A stretch of 64,000 bases of DNA from an uncultured Phascolarctobacterium sp. (GCF_934190775.1 NZ_CAKPTG010000010.1:1-64000); one strand, 5' to 3'; shown: positions 15,240 through 24,871, numbered from the stretch's first letter. Numbers and translations are program-made. The notes: generated from the letters alone by a model not told the origin.

Positions 15240-15509
15240 CTAGCCCTTATAGAAAAAATAGCTGATGACTGCTACCTGCAGGAAAAAGATGAGCGGTACG
15301 CCGAAGATGAACTTGAAGTGCAGCGTTTTGTGGCGGAAAAGCTGCATGGCGATAAATGCACCCGCGCTGCCACCGAGCGCTGCCAAAAGCAGCAGCCAGA
15401 TCTCCGGCACACGCCAGCTATGCAGCCTGGCGAAGGCCTTATCCGCGCCATAGGCGGCAAATGCAACGCAGTTGATGAAAATCAGGTAATAATATAAAAA
15501 GCTGTGCAT
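15240..15509 (-). CDS. DUF1294 small membrane protein
   Basis: An 89-residue membrane protein of the DUF1294 family, function unknown. The signature run YGADKAFARLHSWRVPE and LLLLAALGGSAGAFIAM, then the HKTLHFKFIFGVPLIF segment, is diagnostic. It has about three membrane segments. GAGGG lies 8 bases before the ATG. It is 40 bases downstream of hydF on the same strand and may share its transcript, but no functional link to hydrogenase maturation is known. Confidence 0.85.
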   Translation of the reverse strand: MHSFLYYYLIFINCVAFAAYGADKAFARLHSWRVPEIWLLLLAALGGSAGAFIAMQLFRHKTLHFKFIFGVPLIFFLQVAVISYFFYKG

Positions 15510-15549
15510 GGTTCATACCCTCACTTTCTCCAGGTTAGCTGCTGACGCT

Positions 15550-16776
15550 TTACTCCAGCAGCTTGGCGATATCCGGCAGGGGAGCGACGCTGCGCTTTAA
15601 AATGCCGTGCATATAGGCAATGGCGATGCCGTAGTTGGTCATGGGCACGCTCTGCGCCGCCGCGCGTTCGCTGCGGTTTTGCATTTCGCGCTCGTTGAGC
15701 ATGCAGCCACCGCAATGCACTACGAGCTTATACTGTGACAGGTCAGCGGGGAACTCCGTGCCGCTGCTGAAGCAGAATTCAGGCTCCGCTTTGGTGAAGC
15801 TGCGAATCCAGCCAGGAAGCTTTACTGTGCCGATGTCCTGACATTGGCGGTGGTGGGTGCAGCCCTCGCTGATGAGTATCTTATCGCCATCCTGCACTGT
15901 ATCGAGCACGCGCACAGCCTCGACAGCTGTGCTGAGCGTGCCCTTGTAACGCGCCATGAGGATGGAGAAGGAGGTGAGCGGAACGGTGGGCGGCACAATT
16001 TTGCTGACTGCGCCGAAGGCCTGACTGTCGGTTACGACGAGCTTAGGCGGGAAGGCGAGGCGTGCCAGTGCTTCCGCCAGCTCGCTTTCCTGTACGGTTA
16101 CAGCAATGCCCTTGTTGTCGAGCACATTGCGCAGTACCTGCTGCTGCGGCAGGATGAGCCTGCCCTTGGGGGCGGCGCTGTCAATCGGCGTTACGAGCAC
16201 TACGATGTCGCAGGGCTTGATCAGATCGCCAAGCAGCTGGCGTTCTACCTCACGTGGGCGCAGGGCGGCGATGGCCTCCTTCAGCTCGTTGATGTTACGG
16301 TTGGCAAGGGCGCTGACGAGGAAGCATTGCTTGGTGAGCTTCATGGCCTCCATAGTGAGCAGTGCCTGGCGCATTTCGTCCAGCAGCTCCACTTTGTTCA
16401 ATACAAGGATAGAGGGGAGTTTTTTCGCCTGCAGCTGCTGCCACAGCGCTTTATCCGCCTCGCTGAGTCCTACGCTGGCATCTACTACGAGCAGAGCGAT
16501 GTCGCACTTACCGAGCACCTGCTGTGCCTTGGCGATGCGCTGTGCACCCAGTTCGCCTTCATCGTCGAGGCCGGGGGTGTCGATAATCATTACGGGGCCG
16601 AGGGGCAAAAGCTCCATAGCCTTATATACAGGGTCGGTAGTGGTGCCCTTTTGTTCGCTGACAATGGCAAGCTCCTGACTGGTGATGGCGTTGATCAGGC
16701 TGGATTTGCCGGCGTTACGCTTACCGAAGATGCCGATGTGGATACGTTCGGCAGCGGGAGTTGTATTTAATGACAT
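15550..16776 (-). CDS. hydF: [FeFe]-hydrogenase H-cluster maturation GTPase HydF
   Basis: A 408-residue scaffold protein that assembles and delivers the two-iron subcluster of [FeFe]-hydrogenase. The N-terminal GTPase has GKRNAGKSS (P-loop, about residues 18-26), DTPGLDDEGE and NKVE. A dimerisation domain follows. The C-terminal iron-sulfur site is CTH (306-308) and HCGGC (354-358), the expected CxH...HCxxC. AAAGGAG precedes the ATG. Partners hydE and hydG are not in this window. The presence of HydF implies an [FeFe]-hydrogenase and anaerobic hydrogen metabolism. Confidence 0.95.
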   Translation of the reverse strand: MSLNTTPAAERIHIGIFGKRNAGKSSLINAITSQELAIVSEQKGTTTDPVYKAMELLPLGPVMIIDTPGLDDEGELGAQRIAKAQQVLGKCDIALLVVDASVGLSEADKALWQQLQAKKLPSILVLNKVELLDEMRQALLTMEAMKLTKQCFLVSALANRNINELKEAIAALRPREVERQLLGDLIKPCDIVVLVTPIDSAAPKGRLILPQQQVLRNVLDNKGIAVTVQESELAEALARLAFPPKLVVTDSQAFGAVSKIVPPTVPLTSFSILMARYKGTLSTAVEAVRVLDTVQDGDKILISEGCTHHRQCQDIGTVKLPGWIRSFTKAEPEFCFSSGTEFPADLSQYKLVVHCGGCMLNEREMQNRSERAAAQSVPMTNYGIAIAYMHGILKRSVAPLPDIAKLLE

Positions 16777-16810
16777 GGTGGGTTCTCCTTTACATATATA
16801 AGAAAAAATA

Positions 16811-17290
16811 TACCATAATGAGGACTATATTTCGGAGAATACAGTGTCCTTACGGTCAGTAAAAATTACGGCCACTCATTTCGTGTGGAACCAAGACGAA
16901 GCGGCGCAAAACTCGCGCTATGCTGACAAATACTACTATACAAATCAGGCGTAGCGCTCAGACATTGCGCCCCTTCTGTGATTCCAGACACTCACTCGCT
17001 GTAATTTTTATTCCCTTCACGACACTATATTCTCTTTTAATTATACGAAATTGTTTTAAATACCACAATAAGCACTATATTTCGGAGAACACAGTGTCCT
17101 TACGGTCAGTAAAAATTACGGTCACTCATTTCGTGTGGAACCAAGACGAAGCGGCGCAAAACTCGCGCTATGCTGACAAATGCTACTATAAAAATTAGGC
17201 GTAGCGCTCAGACATTGCGCCCCTTCTGTGGTTCCAGACACTCACTCGCTGTAATTTTTATTCCTTTCACGACACTATATTCTCCTATTT
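16811..17290. repeat. Two tandem 250-bp units built as long imperfect inverted repeats
   Basis: The sequence at 16811-17034 recurs at 17061-17284, exactly 250 bases on, with about ten substitutions and no gaps. Each copy folds on itself. GGAGAA..AGTGTC with TAAAAATTAC pairs imperfectly with the far end; TGGAACC pairs with GGTTCCA (one mismatch in copy 1); GGCGCAA with TTGCGCC; GCGCTATGC with GCGTAGCGC around a loop of about 25 bases. No protein is encoded. This looks like a MITE-type element or structured RNA that was duplicated in tandem between hydF and pncB. Confidence 0.8.
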
Positions 17291-17362
17291 TTACGTTGTA
17301 GTTCTAGCTAGATTTTTAAATAACTTTTGGTTCAACATGGTGTAAGCTTGGCTTCGGATAGC

Positions 17363-17394
17363 AAAAAAGGCTGCAGTACTTTCGCACTGCAACC
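17363..17394 (-). terminator. pncB terminator
   Basis: On the minus strand GGTTGCAGTGC-GAAA-GTACTGCAGCC is followed by six T: an 11-bp stem with a GAAA tetraloop, 14 bases after the pncB stop. Confidence 0.9.
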
Positions 17395-17407
17395 TCATTG
17401 TTGCAAA

Positions 17408-18460
17408 TTATTTCACAAGCTCCATTTTGGGATTAGGATTGTATTTACGGCCAGCCTTAGCGCAATCCTTACCGTCAACCTTAACGATATCCGCAGTGTA
17501 GTTGATATTGCCGTCGAAGAAGGAAGAGCCTACTGCATAGGTATCAACAGGCACGCCCATTTCCTCAAAGGCTGCTACGCGTTCAGCGTCAAAGCCGCCG
17601 GAAACGATAATCTTAACGTGGTTGAAGCCTTCGGCATCCAGCGCACGGCGAACGTTGCAAACCAGCTCCTTGCAAACACCGGTCGGCTTAAAGGTACCGA
17701 TCTGAGTCCACAGGCTCTTGTCAACCATGCTGCCGGAGGTATCCAGACGCACACCTGCAAGCTTTTTGCCCAGCTTGCGGGCAACAGCCAGAGAAGTATT
17801 TACGCAGTCGTTGTCAAAGTCAACCAAAGCGATACGTGCGATAGACGGGTCAACATATTTATCGAATGCTTCAGTAGCAGCAACAGTGTCACCCTTATAG
17901 GAAGCAATGAGTGCGTGGGGGATAGTACCCAGACCCTTGCCGCCTGCTGCCAGCGCGTTAGCGTCGGTAGAGAAGCCGTGGATGCCGCCCACCAAAGCTG
18001 CATAGCCATCGGATTCCTGAGTCTGGTAAATATCATAACGTGCAGGGAAGAAAAGCACTGGCTTGCCGTTGGCAGCCTTCACTACGCGGCGAACATTGGT
18101 AGCAATGCGGCTCTGGCGTGCCAGAATACCCAGATACAGTGTTTCCAGATGCGCAAAGTCAGCATAATCGCCTTCGATAGTCATAACGGTTTCCCACTCG
18201 TCAACCTCTTCACCGTCACGCAGGGAACGAATCTCGATAGTTTCCGGATGGAAAGCGCATTGACGGATCAGAGCAATGACCTCGTCGGTACCGCAAACAA
18301 CAACATGGTCACGGGCGAACACCTGCATCAGCACACGCGGATGGTAATTATCACCATTCAAAATCTCTTCGGAACGCATAAAATATGCGTCAGTATAATA
18401 ACCTTGTTTAATTTTTTCTACAGGAAAGCTAAAGCTTTCAACAGGTCTTCTTGTAGTCAT
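17408..18460 (-). CDS. pncB: Nicotinate phosphoribosyltransferase
   Basis: A 350-residue enzyme that joins nicotinate and PRPP in NAD salvage. It is the shorter bacterial/archaeal type. Landmarks are GYYTDAYFMR at the N-terminus, ILARQSRIATNVRRVV, GIHGFSTDANAL, VRLDTSGSM and VSGGFDAERVAAFEEMGVPVDTYAVGSSF in part, which form the phosphate-binding barrel. The start is placed at ATG 18460, eight bases after GGGAGG; an upstream in-frame ATG at 18511 has no ribosome site. The gene is monocistronic with its own terminator. Confidence 0.93.
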   Translation of the reverse strand: MTTRRPVESFSFPVEKIKQGYYTDAYFMRSEEILNGDNYHPRVLMQVFARDHVVVCGTDEVIALIRQCAFHPETIEIRSLRDGEEVDEWETVMTIEGDYADFAHLETLYLGILARQSRIATNVRRVVKAANGKPVLFFPARYDIYQTQESDGYAALVGGIHGFSTDANALAAGGKGLGTIPHALIASYKGDTVAATEAFDKYVDPSIARIALVDFDNDCVNTSLAVARKLGKKLAGVRLDTSGSMVDKSLWTQIGTFKPTGVCKELVCNVRRALDAEGFNHVKIIVSGGFDAERVAAFEEMGVPVDTYAVGSSFFDGNINYTADIVKVDGKDCAKAGRKYNPNPKMELVK

Positions 18461-18626
18461 TTGATGAGCCTCCCAAAAATTTCTCACGAATTTTACGCTT
18501 TGCGAGAACATTAACTATTGATTGTAGTTAAAAATATGATACAATATAAAGGCTATGATAGCAAGTCTTTTCGCAAAAAAAATTCCGTTGAGCTATATTT
18601 CAGACACAATATAGATGGTGATACAT

Positions 18627-19733
18627 ATGCATGAAACACGAAAAAAATATACCGTGCTCCTGCTTTCAGCACCCATAGGCTCGGGACACAGGCTGGCAGC
18701 CGAAGCGCTGGAGCAGGCCTTCGCCGACCGTCCGGAGGTTGAGGTCATCCACGGCAATATCTTCAACTTCTTCCCACAGTTTCTGGGCAAGGCCTTTCTC
18801 GGCACCTACCTGTGGATTTTAAAATGCTGCCCCTGGCTTTATAAGCTGGCCTACAGCTGGGGCAACAAGCAGGGTGGCTCCCTGTGGCTGCGTGAGCTTT
18901 TAAACCGCCTCCTGGCACGCTTAGGCGGCAGCTACCTGCGCAGCGTACAGCCCGATGCGGTAATCGCTACGCACGCTACACCCGCAGGCATCATCGGCTA
19001 TTACAAAAAGCAGCATCCCAAGCTTTGGCTTGGCGCCGTAGTGACCGACTTTACAATTCACCGCTGGTGGGTTTGCGACGGCGTGGATACCTATTTTATC
19101 GCCGACGAGCTGCTGCGCGACAAGCTCACTACTACTGCTGATATCCAGGCTACCGGCATTCCTGTGCGCCAGCAGTTTATGATTAAGCACGATAAGCAGA
19201 AATGCCGCGAGTTCTTCGGCTGGGACGAAAACGAACGCGTTTGCCTGCTGATGGGCGGGGGTGAGGGCCTGCTGCCGATGGCCGAGATAATCACGGCACT
19301 ACAGCGCGCCGCTCTGAAAAACCTGCGCGTTGTTGCCGTCACCGGCCACAATGAGGCGCTGGCAGCACAGCTGCAGGCCAAATACGGTGCTACTGCCGAA
19401 ATCTACGGCTTCCGCGAGGACGTGCCGCAGCTTATGGCAGGCGCTGATATGATTATCACCAAGGCCGGCGGCTTAACCTCTTCCGAGGTGCTGGCGAGCG
19501 GGTTGGACCTTTTAATCTACAAGCCGCTGCCGGGGCAGGAGGAGGGCAACGCCACCTTCCTGCAGCAGTATTGCGGCGCTCTGGTGGCACGTTCTACCGA
19601 CGAGCTGGTGCAGCATATCAAAAGCAGCACGGCCAACACGCGCGAGGCTGCAGCGTGCAGCGAGCATGCACATCCTTTGGCGGCACAGCAGATTGTAGAC
19701 TACGTAATGCAAAGACTGCAAAATAAAAATTAA
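18627..19733 (+). CDS. MGDG-synthase-type processive glycosyltransferase (lipid glycosylation)
   Basis: A 368-residue GT28-family enzyme resembling monogalactosyl/glucosyl-diacylglycerol synthases and UgtP. The N-terminal acceptor domain has SAPIGSGHRLAAEAL and DAVIATHATPAGI. The C-terminal donor domain has LLMGGGEGLLPM, VAVTGHNEAL and ADMIITKAGGLTSSEVLASG, with the GG/E nucleotide-sugar loop. It probably transfers sugar to diacylglycerol at the inner face of the cytoplasmic membrane. ATG 18627 is preceded by GGTGAT; an in-frame ATG at 18615 is possible. The sugar and lipid are not fixed by sequence. A perfect terminator follows. Confidence 0.85.
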   Translation: MHETRKKYTVLLLSAPIGSGHRLAAEALEQAFADRPEVEVIHGNIFNFFPQFLGKAFLGTYLWILKCCPWLYKLAYSWGNKQGGSLWLRELLNRLLARLGGSYLRSVQPDAVIATHATPAGIIGYYKKQHPKLWLGAVVTDFTIHRWWVCDGVDTYFIADELLRDKLTTTADIQATGIPVRQQFMIKHDKQKCREFFGWDENERVCLLMGGGEGLLPMAEIITALQRAALKNLRVVAVTGHNEALAAQLQAKYGATAEIYGFREDVPQLMAGADMIITKAGGLTSSEVLASGLDLLIYKPLPGQEEGNATFLQQYCGALVARSTDELVQHIKSSTANTREAAACSEHAHPLAAQQIVDYVMQRLQNKN

Positions 19734-19741
19734 TCAACAGC

Positions 19742-19770
19742 GGACTCCTTCACCCGAGGGAGTCCTTTTT
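19742..19770 (+). terminator. Terminator of the glycosyltransferase gene
   Basis: GGACTCC pairs with GGAGTCC around a short loop, followed by T5, directly after the stop. Confidence 0.85.
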
Positions 19771-19819
19771 GCTGTGTGGCGCGGTTTTGCGCACTTTGGG
19801 CAACATCGTTCCAATAGTT

Positions 19820-19885
19820 TTGCTTGATAATTTCTTCTATTGTATAATTAATTTACTTGACCAATACGAATTTCATCATTATAAT
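19820..19885 (+). promoter_or_regulatory. Two tandem promoters of dprA-topA-trmFO
   Basis: TTGCTT (19820-19825)-17-TATAAT (19843-19848) is followed by TTGACC (19857-19862)-17-TATAAT (19880-19885). Both have ideal spacing, and the second has the better -35. Confidence 0.75.
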
Positions 19886-19974
19886 GTAAGAAAATCGCAT
19901 ATTATGAAGGCTGTGGCATGAAGTTCCGCTCTGACTGCATAATCATGTATGGAAAACAGGAGGAGTGTGACCTT

Positions 19975-21099
19975 ATGGATACCTTATATCTTGCTGCAAT
20001 CTGCGCTACTGTCCCCGGGCTGGGACGCAGCAGAATCCCTGAATTAATCAAAGCTTTGGGCAGTGCCCGCGCTGTTTTTGAGGCTGATGCTGCCACGCTT
20101 ACAGCGACAGGACTTTGCACGCCGAAGGCGATTCACAATTTTCTTGGCAACCGTGATGCACGCATGCCGCAGAAGATTGATTACTTCTGCCGTCATCGTG
20201 GCGTGGAGTTACTTGCGTATACGGACGCCAGCTATCCGCAGAGCCTGCAGAACCTGAGTGACAAGCCCTTGGTGCTCTACGTCAAAGGAAGGCTGCCCGA
20301 GGCGCCCTACGCCTTGGCGATAGTCGGTTCACGTCGCTGCACGGAATACGGTGTGCGTGCTGCCGCCTACTTTGCGCAGGCGATGACGCGCGAGGGCATA
20401 CCAATCATCAGCGGCGGTGCCAAGGGCATTGATACGGCGGCGCACGAGGCCTGCCTGCAGGCCGGAGGGACGACGGTAGCAGTGCTTGGCTGTGGGCTGG
20501 ATATTGCCTATCCGCCGGAAAACGCCAGACTGTTCGCCCGCATTGCCGAACGCGGTGCGCTTGTGTCGGAATATCCGCCGGGAGTTCCGCCCATAGCGGC
20601 CAACTTTCCTGCGCGCAACCGCATCATCGTCGGTCTGTCGCAGGCTGTACTGGTAGCAGAGGCAGGCAAGCGCAGCGGCGCTGTAATTACGGCGAACATT
20701 GCTGCCGATGAGGGACGTGAGGTATATTGCGTGCCGGGGAATATTTTCGATGGCAGCAGCATTGGCTGTCACGAGCTTATCCGCACCGGTGCCAAGCTGG
20801 TTGATATGCCACAGGATATTTTAGACGATAAAAAGAGCTGGCAGCAGGCTATGAACCGCCGCATAACCCAGCCAAATATTTTTGACTGTGCACCGCAGGA
20901 GCCAAAGCCTGCACCCGCACCGGTCACAACCGAATTAGGAGCGAAGCTGCTGGCACTTTTGCAGGCAGGAGCGCTTTCTTTAGAAAAGCTGACGGAGCAG
21001 AGCGGAGCTGCTTTTGCTGCCGTAAGCATGGAGCTACTTGACCTGCAGGCCGCCGGACTGGTGGCTACGGACCAGGCACAGCGTTACTACCGAAAGTAG
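19975..21099 (+). CDS. dprA: DNA-processing protein DprA
   Basis: A 374-residue protein that protects incoming single-stranded DNA and loads RecA during transformation. The Rossmann-like core shows VGSRRCTEYG, ISGGAKGIDTAAHEACL, GALVSEYPPG and FPARNRIIVGLS. An N-terminal SAM-like segment (GLGRSRIPELIKALG) and a C-terminal winged helix (about residues 310-370) flank it. ATG 19975 follows AGGAGGAG; a longer frame starting at 19918 has no ribosome site. topA starts 11 bases after its stop, the common dprA-topA order in Firmicutes. Confidence 0.95.
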   Translation: MDTLYLAAICATVPGLGRSRIPELIKALGSARAVFEADAATLTATGLCTPKAIHNFLGNRDARMPQKIDYFCRHRGVELLAYTDASYPQSLQNLSDKPLVLYVKGRLPEAPYALAIVGSRRCTEYGVRAAAYFAQAMTREGIPIISGGAKGIDTAAHEACLQAGGTTVAVLGCGLDIAYPPENARLFARIAERGALVSEYPPGVPPIAANFPARNRIIVGLSQAVLVAEAGKRSGAVITANIAADEGREVYCVPGNIFDGSSIGCHELIRTGAKLVDMPQDILDDKKSWQQAMNRRITQPNIFDCAPQEPKPAPAPVTTELGAKLLALLQAGALSLEKLTEQSGAAFAAVSMELLDLQAAGLVATDQAQRYYRK

Positions 21100-21110
21100 G
21101 AGGAACATAA

Positions 21111-23426
21111 ATGGCAAAGACTCTGGTTATCGTGGAATCACCTACGAAATCCAAGACTATCGAAAAATTTTTAGGTAAAAACTATACCGTAAAGGCTTCA
21201 ATGGGACATCTGCGCGACCTGCCGAAGAGCACCCTGGGTGTAACCTTTCTGCCGGACGAGGAGCATGCAAACGAATTTGAGCCGAAATATATCAATATCC
21301 GCGGCAAGGGCGATTTAATCAAATCCTTGAAGGCTGAAGCCAAAAAAGCCGATAAAGTCTTACTGGCAACTGACCCTGACCGCGAGGGTGAAGCAATCAG
21401 CTGGCATCTGGCATTTATTCTGGGCATAGACCCGACATCTGCCTGTCGCATTGAATTTCATGAGATTACCGCTGCCGCTGTCAAAGACGCTATCAAGCAT
21501 CCGCGCTGCATTGACATGGATATGGTTGATGCACAGCAGGCACGCCGCATTCTGGACCGCATCGTAGGCTATCAGCTGAGCCCGCTGCTCTGGCGTAAAA
21601 TCCGCAAGGGCCTCAGCGCCGGCCGCGTACAGTCCGTTGCAACCAAAATTGTTGCTGACCGCGATCGTGAAATTGAAGACTTTGTGCCGGTAGAATACTG
21701 GACATTGCGCGCCAAGCTGCGTGAAAACAGCAAAGCACCGCTGTTTGAAGTGGAAGCAGTAAAATATAAGGGCAAAAAGCTGGAGCTGCACAATGAGCAG
21801 GAAGCAAGAGCAGCGGAGGAAGCACTGTCCAAGGCCGATTACATCGTGAGCGACGCAGTGAAGAAGGAACGCAAGCGTCACCCCGTACCGCCGTTTACCA
21901 CCTCAAGCATGCAGCAGGAGGCCAACAAAAAGCTCAACTTCAGCGCCAAAAAGACCATGATGCTGGCACAGCAGCTTTATGAAGGCGTATCCTTAGGCAA
22001 AACCTCCGTCGGTCTGATTACCTATATGAGAACCGACTCCGTGCGTCTGGCAGAGGTTGCTGTTGCCGAAATCCGCGACTATATCAAGCAAAACTTCGGC
22101 AGCGAATTCTGTCCGGCGAAGGAAAACCATTACAGCACCAAAAAGAACGCACAGGACGCGCATGAGGCAATTCGTCCGACCAGCGTCATGCGTACCCCGG
22201 CCGAGATGCAGGAGTACCTTACCAGCGACCAGCTGAAGCTGTATACCCTCATCTGGAACCGCGTTGTTGCCAGCCAGATGACGGACGCTGTTTATGACGT
22301 TACCACATTGACGATTGATGCTGCTGACTACCAGCTGCGCGCAACAGGCTCCGTACTGAAATTCCCGGGCTTCTTGCAGCTGCACAGCAAATATGATGAT
22401 AAAGAAAAGGACGCTAAGGTTCCTTATATTGAGCCTGGCACAAAGATCGTCCTTTACAAGCTTCTGCCCGCAGAGCAGCACTTCACTGAGCCTCCTGCGC
22501 ACTTTACGGAAGCAACGCTCATCAAGGAGCTGGAGGAGAAGGGCATCGGCCGCCCCAGCACTTTTGCCCCGACCATCGTTACCCTGCTTACCCGCGGTTA
22601 CGTGGTAAAAGAGGCCAAAAAGCTGCTCGTTACCGAGCTTGGCATTATGACCGTGGATATGCTCACCGAATACTTCAAGGGACTCATCAACATCGGCTTC
22701 ACCGCCCAGATGGAGGAAAAGCTGGATGAGGTTGCCGAAAAGAAGCACACCAAGGACGAGGTCCTCAGCGAATTCTACGGTCCCTTCAAAAAGGATCTGG
22801 ACCACGCAGGCGTGGCAATTCCTATCGTCGAAATCCCGCTCGAGGTATCCGACGTACCCTGCGACAAATGCAACGACGGTACGATGATGGTTATCCGTGA
22901 GGGACGCTTCGGCAAGTTCCTGGCTTGCCCTAACTTCCCCAAATGCCGCAATACCAAGCCTATCCTGCACCCGATTGGTGTAAAATGTCCCAAGTGCGGT
23001 GCCGATATCCTCGAACGCAAGAGCAAAACCGGCAAGTTATTCTATGGCTGTGAAAAGTATCCTGAGTGCGATTACACCACCTGGGACAAGCCGCTTAACG
23101 AAACCTGCCCGGACTGCGGTGCTATGATGGTAGAGCACGTGGAACGCAACGGCAGCAAGCGCAAGTTCTGCAGCAACCCGGAATGCTCCAAGGCAAGGCC
23201 GGTATATGCCTCTAAAAACGCAGCAGCAAAGACTTCGGAAGCTAAAACAACCGCAACCAAAACCGCCGCAGCCAAGAAAACTACGGCGGCTAAAAAGACT
23301 ACCGCTAAGAAAACTGCAACTACCAAAACTGCTGCGAAGAAAACCACTACCGCAAAGAAAGCTACCGCTAAAAAAGCTACTACTGCAAAGAAAACTACTA
23401 CAACTAAGAAAGGCAGCAAGGAATAA
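21111..23426 (+). CDS. topA: DNA topoisomerase I with a lysine/threonine/alanine repeat tail
   Basis: A 771-residue type IA topoisomerase that relaxes negative supercoils. The Toprim domain starts at IVESPTKSKTIEKFLG and holds DPDREGEA. The active tyrosine is in TYMRTDSVR. Three C4 zinc ribbons follow (CDKCNDGT, CPKCGADI and CPDCGAMM with their partner cysteines). The last 60 or so residues are a low-complexity tail of AAKKTT and TAKKAT-like repeats with no structure, resembling histone H1 or the tails of some actinobacterial TopI proteins. AGGAGG precedes the ATG. trmFO follows with no gap. Confidence 0.96.
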   Translation: MAKTLVIVESPTKSKTIEKFLGKNYTVKASMGHLRDLPKSTLGVTFLPDEEHANEFEPKYINIRGKGDLIKSLKAEAKKADKVLLATDPDREGEAISWHLAFILGIDPTSACRIEFHEITAAAVKDAIKHPRCIDMDMVDAQQARRILDRIVGYQLSPLLWRKIRKGLSAGRVQSVATKIVADRDREIEDFVPVEYWTLRAKLRENSKAPLFEVEAVKYKGKKLELHNEQEARAAEEALSKADYIVSDAVKKERKRHPVPPFTTSSMQQEANKKLNFSAKKTMMLAQQLYEGVSLGKTSVGLITYMRTDSVRLAEVAVAEIRDYIKQNFGSEFCPAKENHYSTKKNAQDAHEAIRPTSVMRTPAEMQEYLTSDQLKLYTLIWNRVVASQMTDAVYDVTTLTIDAADYQLRATGSVLKFPGFLQLHSKYDDKEKDAKVPYIEPGTKIVLYKLLPAEQHFTEPPAHFTEATLIKELEEKGIGRPSTFAPTIVTLLTRGYVVKEAKKLLVTELGIMTVDMLTEYFKGLINIGFTAQMEEKLDEVAEKKHTKDEVLSEFYGPFKKDLDHAGVAIPIVEIPLEVSDVPCDKCNDGTMMVIREGRFGKFLACPNFPKCRNTKPILHPIGVKCPKCGADILERKSKTGKLFYGCEKYPECDYTTWDKPLNETCPDCGAMMVEHVERNGSKRKFCSNPECSKARPVYASKNAAAKTSEAKTTATKTAAAKKTTAAKKTTAKKTATTKTAAKKTTTAKKATAKKATTAKKTTTTKKGSKE

Positions 23427-24746
23427 ATGACTATCTCTCCTGTACACGTAATCGGTGCGGGCCTGGCAGGCTGCGAAGCCGTTACCCAGCTGACGCGCCA
23501 CGGTATCCATGTAATCCTGCACGAAATGCGTCCTGTAAAAAGTGACGAAGCACATAAAACCGCATATTTTGCCGAGCTTGTCTGCAGCAACTCCCTGCGC
23601 GCAGGCAACATTGAAAACGCTGTCGGCCTGCTCAAGGAGGAAATGCGCCGTTTAGGATCCCTCATCATGCAAAAGGCTGACGAGCATCAGGTGCCTGCCG
23701 GTGGTGCTCTGGCTGTTGACCGCGACGGCTTTGCCGCTGCCGTAACCGAGGCAGTTAAGGCTAATCCGCTCGTTACCGTCATCCACGAAGAGGTGACCGA
23801 CCTGGAAAGCCTGGAAGGTACTGTTATCGTAGCCAGCGGTCCGCTGACCAGCGCTGCGCTTTTTGACGATATCAAAAAGCTGCTGCAGGCTGAATACCTG
23901 CACTTCTTTGACGCGGCAGCACCGATTGTTACCGCTGATTCCCTGGACTATGACAAGGTTTACCGTGCGTCCCGCTACGACAAGGGCGGCGCCGACTACC
24001 TCAACTGCCCCTTTTACACGAAGGAGGAATACGTTGCCTTCTGGGAAGCTCTCTGCAATGCGGAAAGCGCTCCCGTAAAAGATTTTGAGCATGATGTATT
24101 TGAAGCCTGCATGCCTATCGAGGAAATGGCTGCAAGAGGCGAGGACACCATGCGCTTCGGCCCGCTGAAGCCTGTAGGCCTCATTGACCCGCGCAACGGC
24201 AAGGAGGCGTATGCAGTAGTGCAGCTGCGCCAGGATAACGCTGCAGCGTCTCTCTACAACCTGGTAGGCTTCCAGACGCATCTCAAATGGCCGGAGCAAA
24301 GACGTGTTTTCGGCATGATTCCCGGTCTGGAGAACGCAGAGTTCGTGCGTTTCGGCGTAATGCACAAAAACACCTATCTGAATTCGCCGCAGCTTTTGGA
24401 TAAGCACTTCAACCTGCGCAGCAATAAGCGTTTCTATTTTGCCGGACAGATGACAGGCGTAGAAGGCTACGTCGAGTCAGCAGCCTCCGGCCTGATGGCC
24501 GGTTTAGCTGCTGCGAGAGCAGTACTGGGCCTGCCTGAGGTAGAATTCCCCGAGGTAACTGCGCACGGAGCGCTGGCCAACTACATCAGCAATCCGACGA
24601 TTGAAAACTTCCAGCCGATGAACATCAACTTCGGCCTCATTCCGCCGCTCACTGTACGCATCCGCAAGAAGAGAGAAAAGAACGCACAGATTGCAGCACG
24701 TGCTTTGGAAGCACTGGATGGCTTTCTGACGACGCTTAAGGACTAA
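23427..24746 (+). CDS. trmFO: Folate-dependent tRNA uridine-54 methyltransferase TrmFO
   Basis: A 439-residue flavoprotein that makes ribothymidine at position 54 of the tRNA T-loop using methylenetetrahydrofolate. The N-terminal FAD motif is VIGAGLAGCEA. LHEMRPVK, LVCSNSLRAGN, MPIEEMAARGEDTMRFGPLKP in part, and the C-terminal GQMTGVEGYVESAASGLMAG are family signatures. Its ATG immediately follows the topA stop, with AAGGA four bases before the start, so translation is coupled to topA. Length is normal. Confidence 0.97.
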   Translation: MTISPVHVIGAGLAGCEAVTQLTRHGIHVILHEMRPVKSDEAHKTAYFAELVCSNSLRAGNIENAVGLLKEEMRRLGSLIMQKADEHQVPAGGALAVDRDGFAAAVTEAVKANPLVTVIHEEVTDLESLEGTVIVASGPLTSAALFDDIKKLLQAEYLHFFDAAAPIVTADSLDYDKVYRASRYDKGGADYLNCPFYTKEEYVAFWEALCNAESAPVKDFEHDVFEACMPIEEMAARGEDTMRFGPLKPVGLIDPRNGKEAYAVVQLRQDNAAASLYNLVGFQTHLKWPEQRRVFGMIPGLENAEFVRFGVMHKNTYLNSPQLLDKHFNLRSNKRFYFAGQMTGVEGYVESAASGLMAGLAAARAVLGLPEVEFPEVTAHGALANYISNPTIENFQPMNINFGLIPPLTVRIRKKREKNAQIAARALEALDGFLTTLKD

Positions 24747-24871
24747 ACAGGTATAACAATTCGTCTGTTGTTTCTTGCAAAAAATCAGCAAAAGCCAAAA
24801 ATATTTTTCAACAAAGACAATATGTGTCCTCCTGCTATGATAAAATCTGCTTATAGCCGGTGGCAAAACGT

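Noticed and set aside
16811..17290. CRISPR array or integron attC sites
   Set aside because: Only two 250-bp units, each one long hairpin; the unit size and structure fit neither CRISPR repeats nor attC cassettes.
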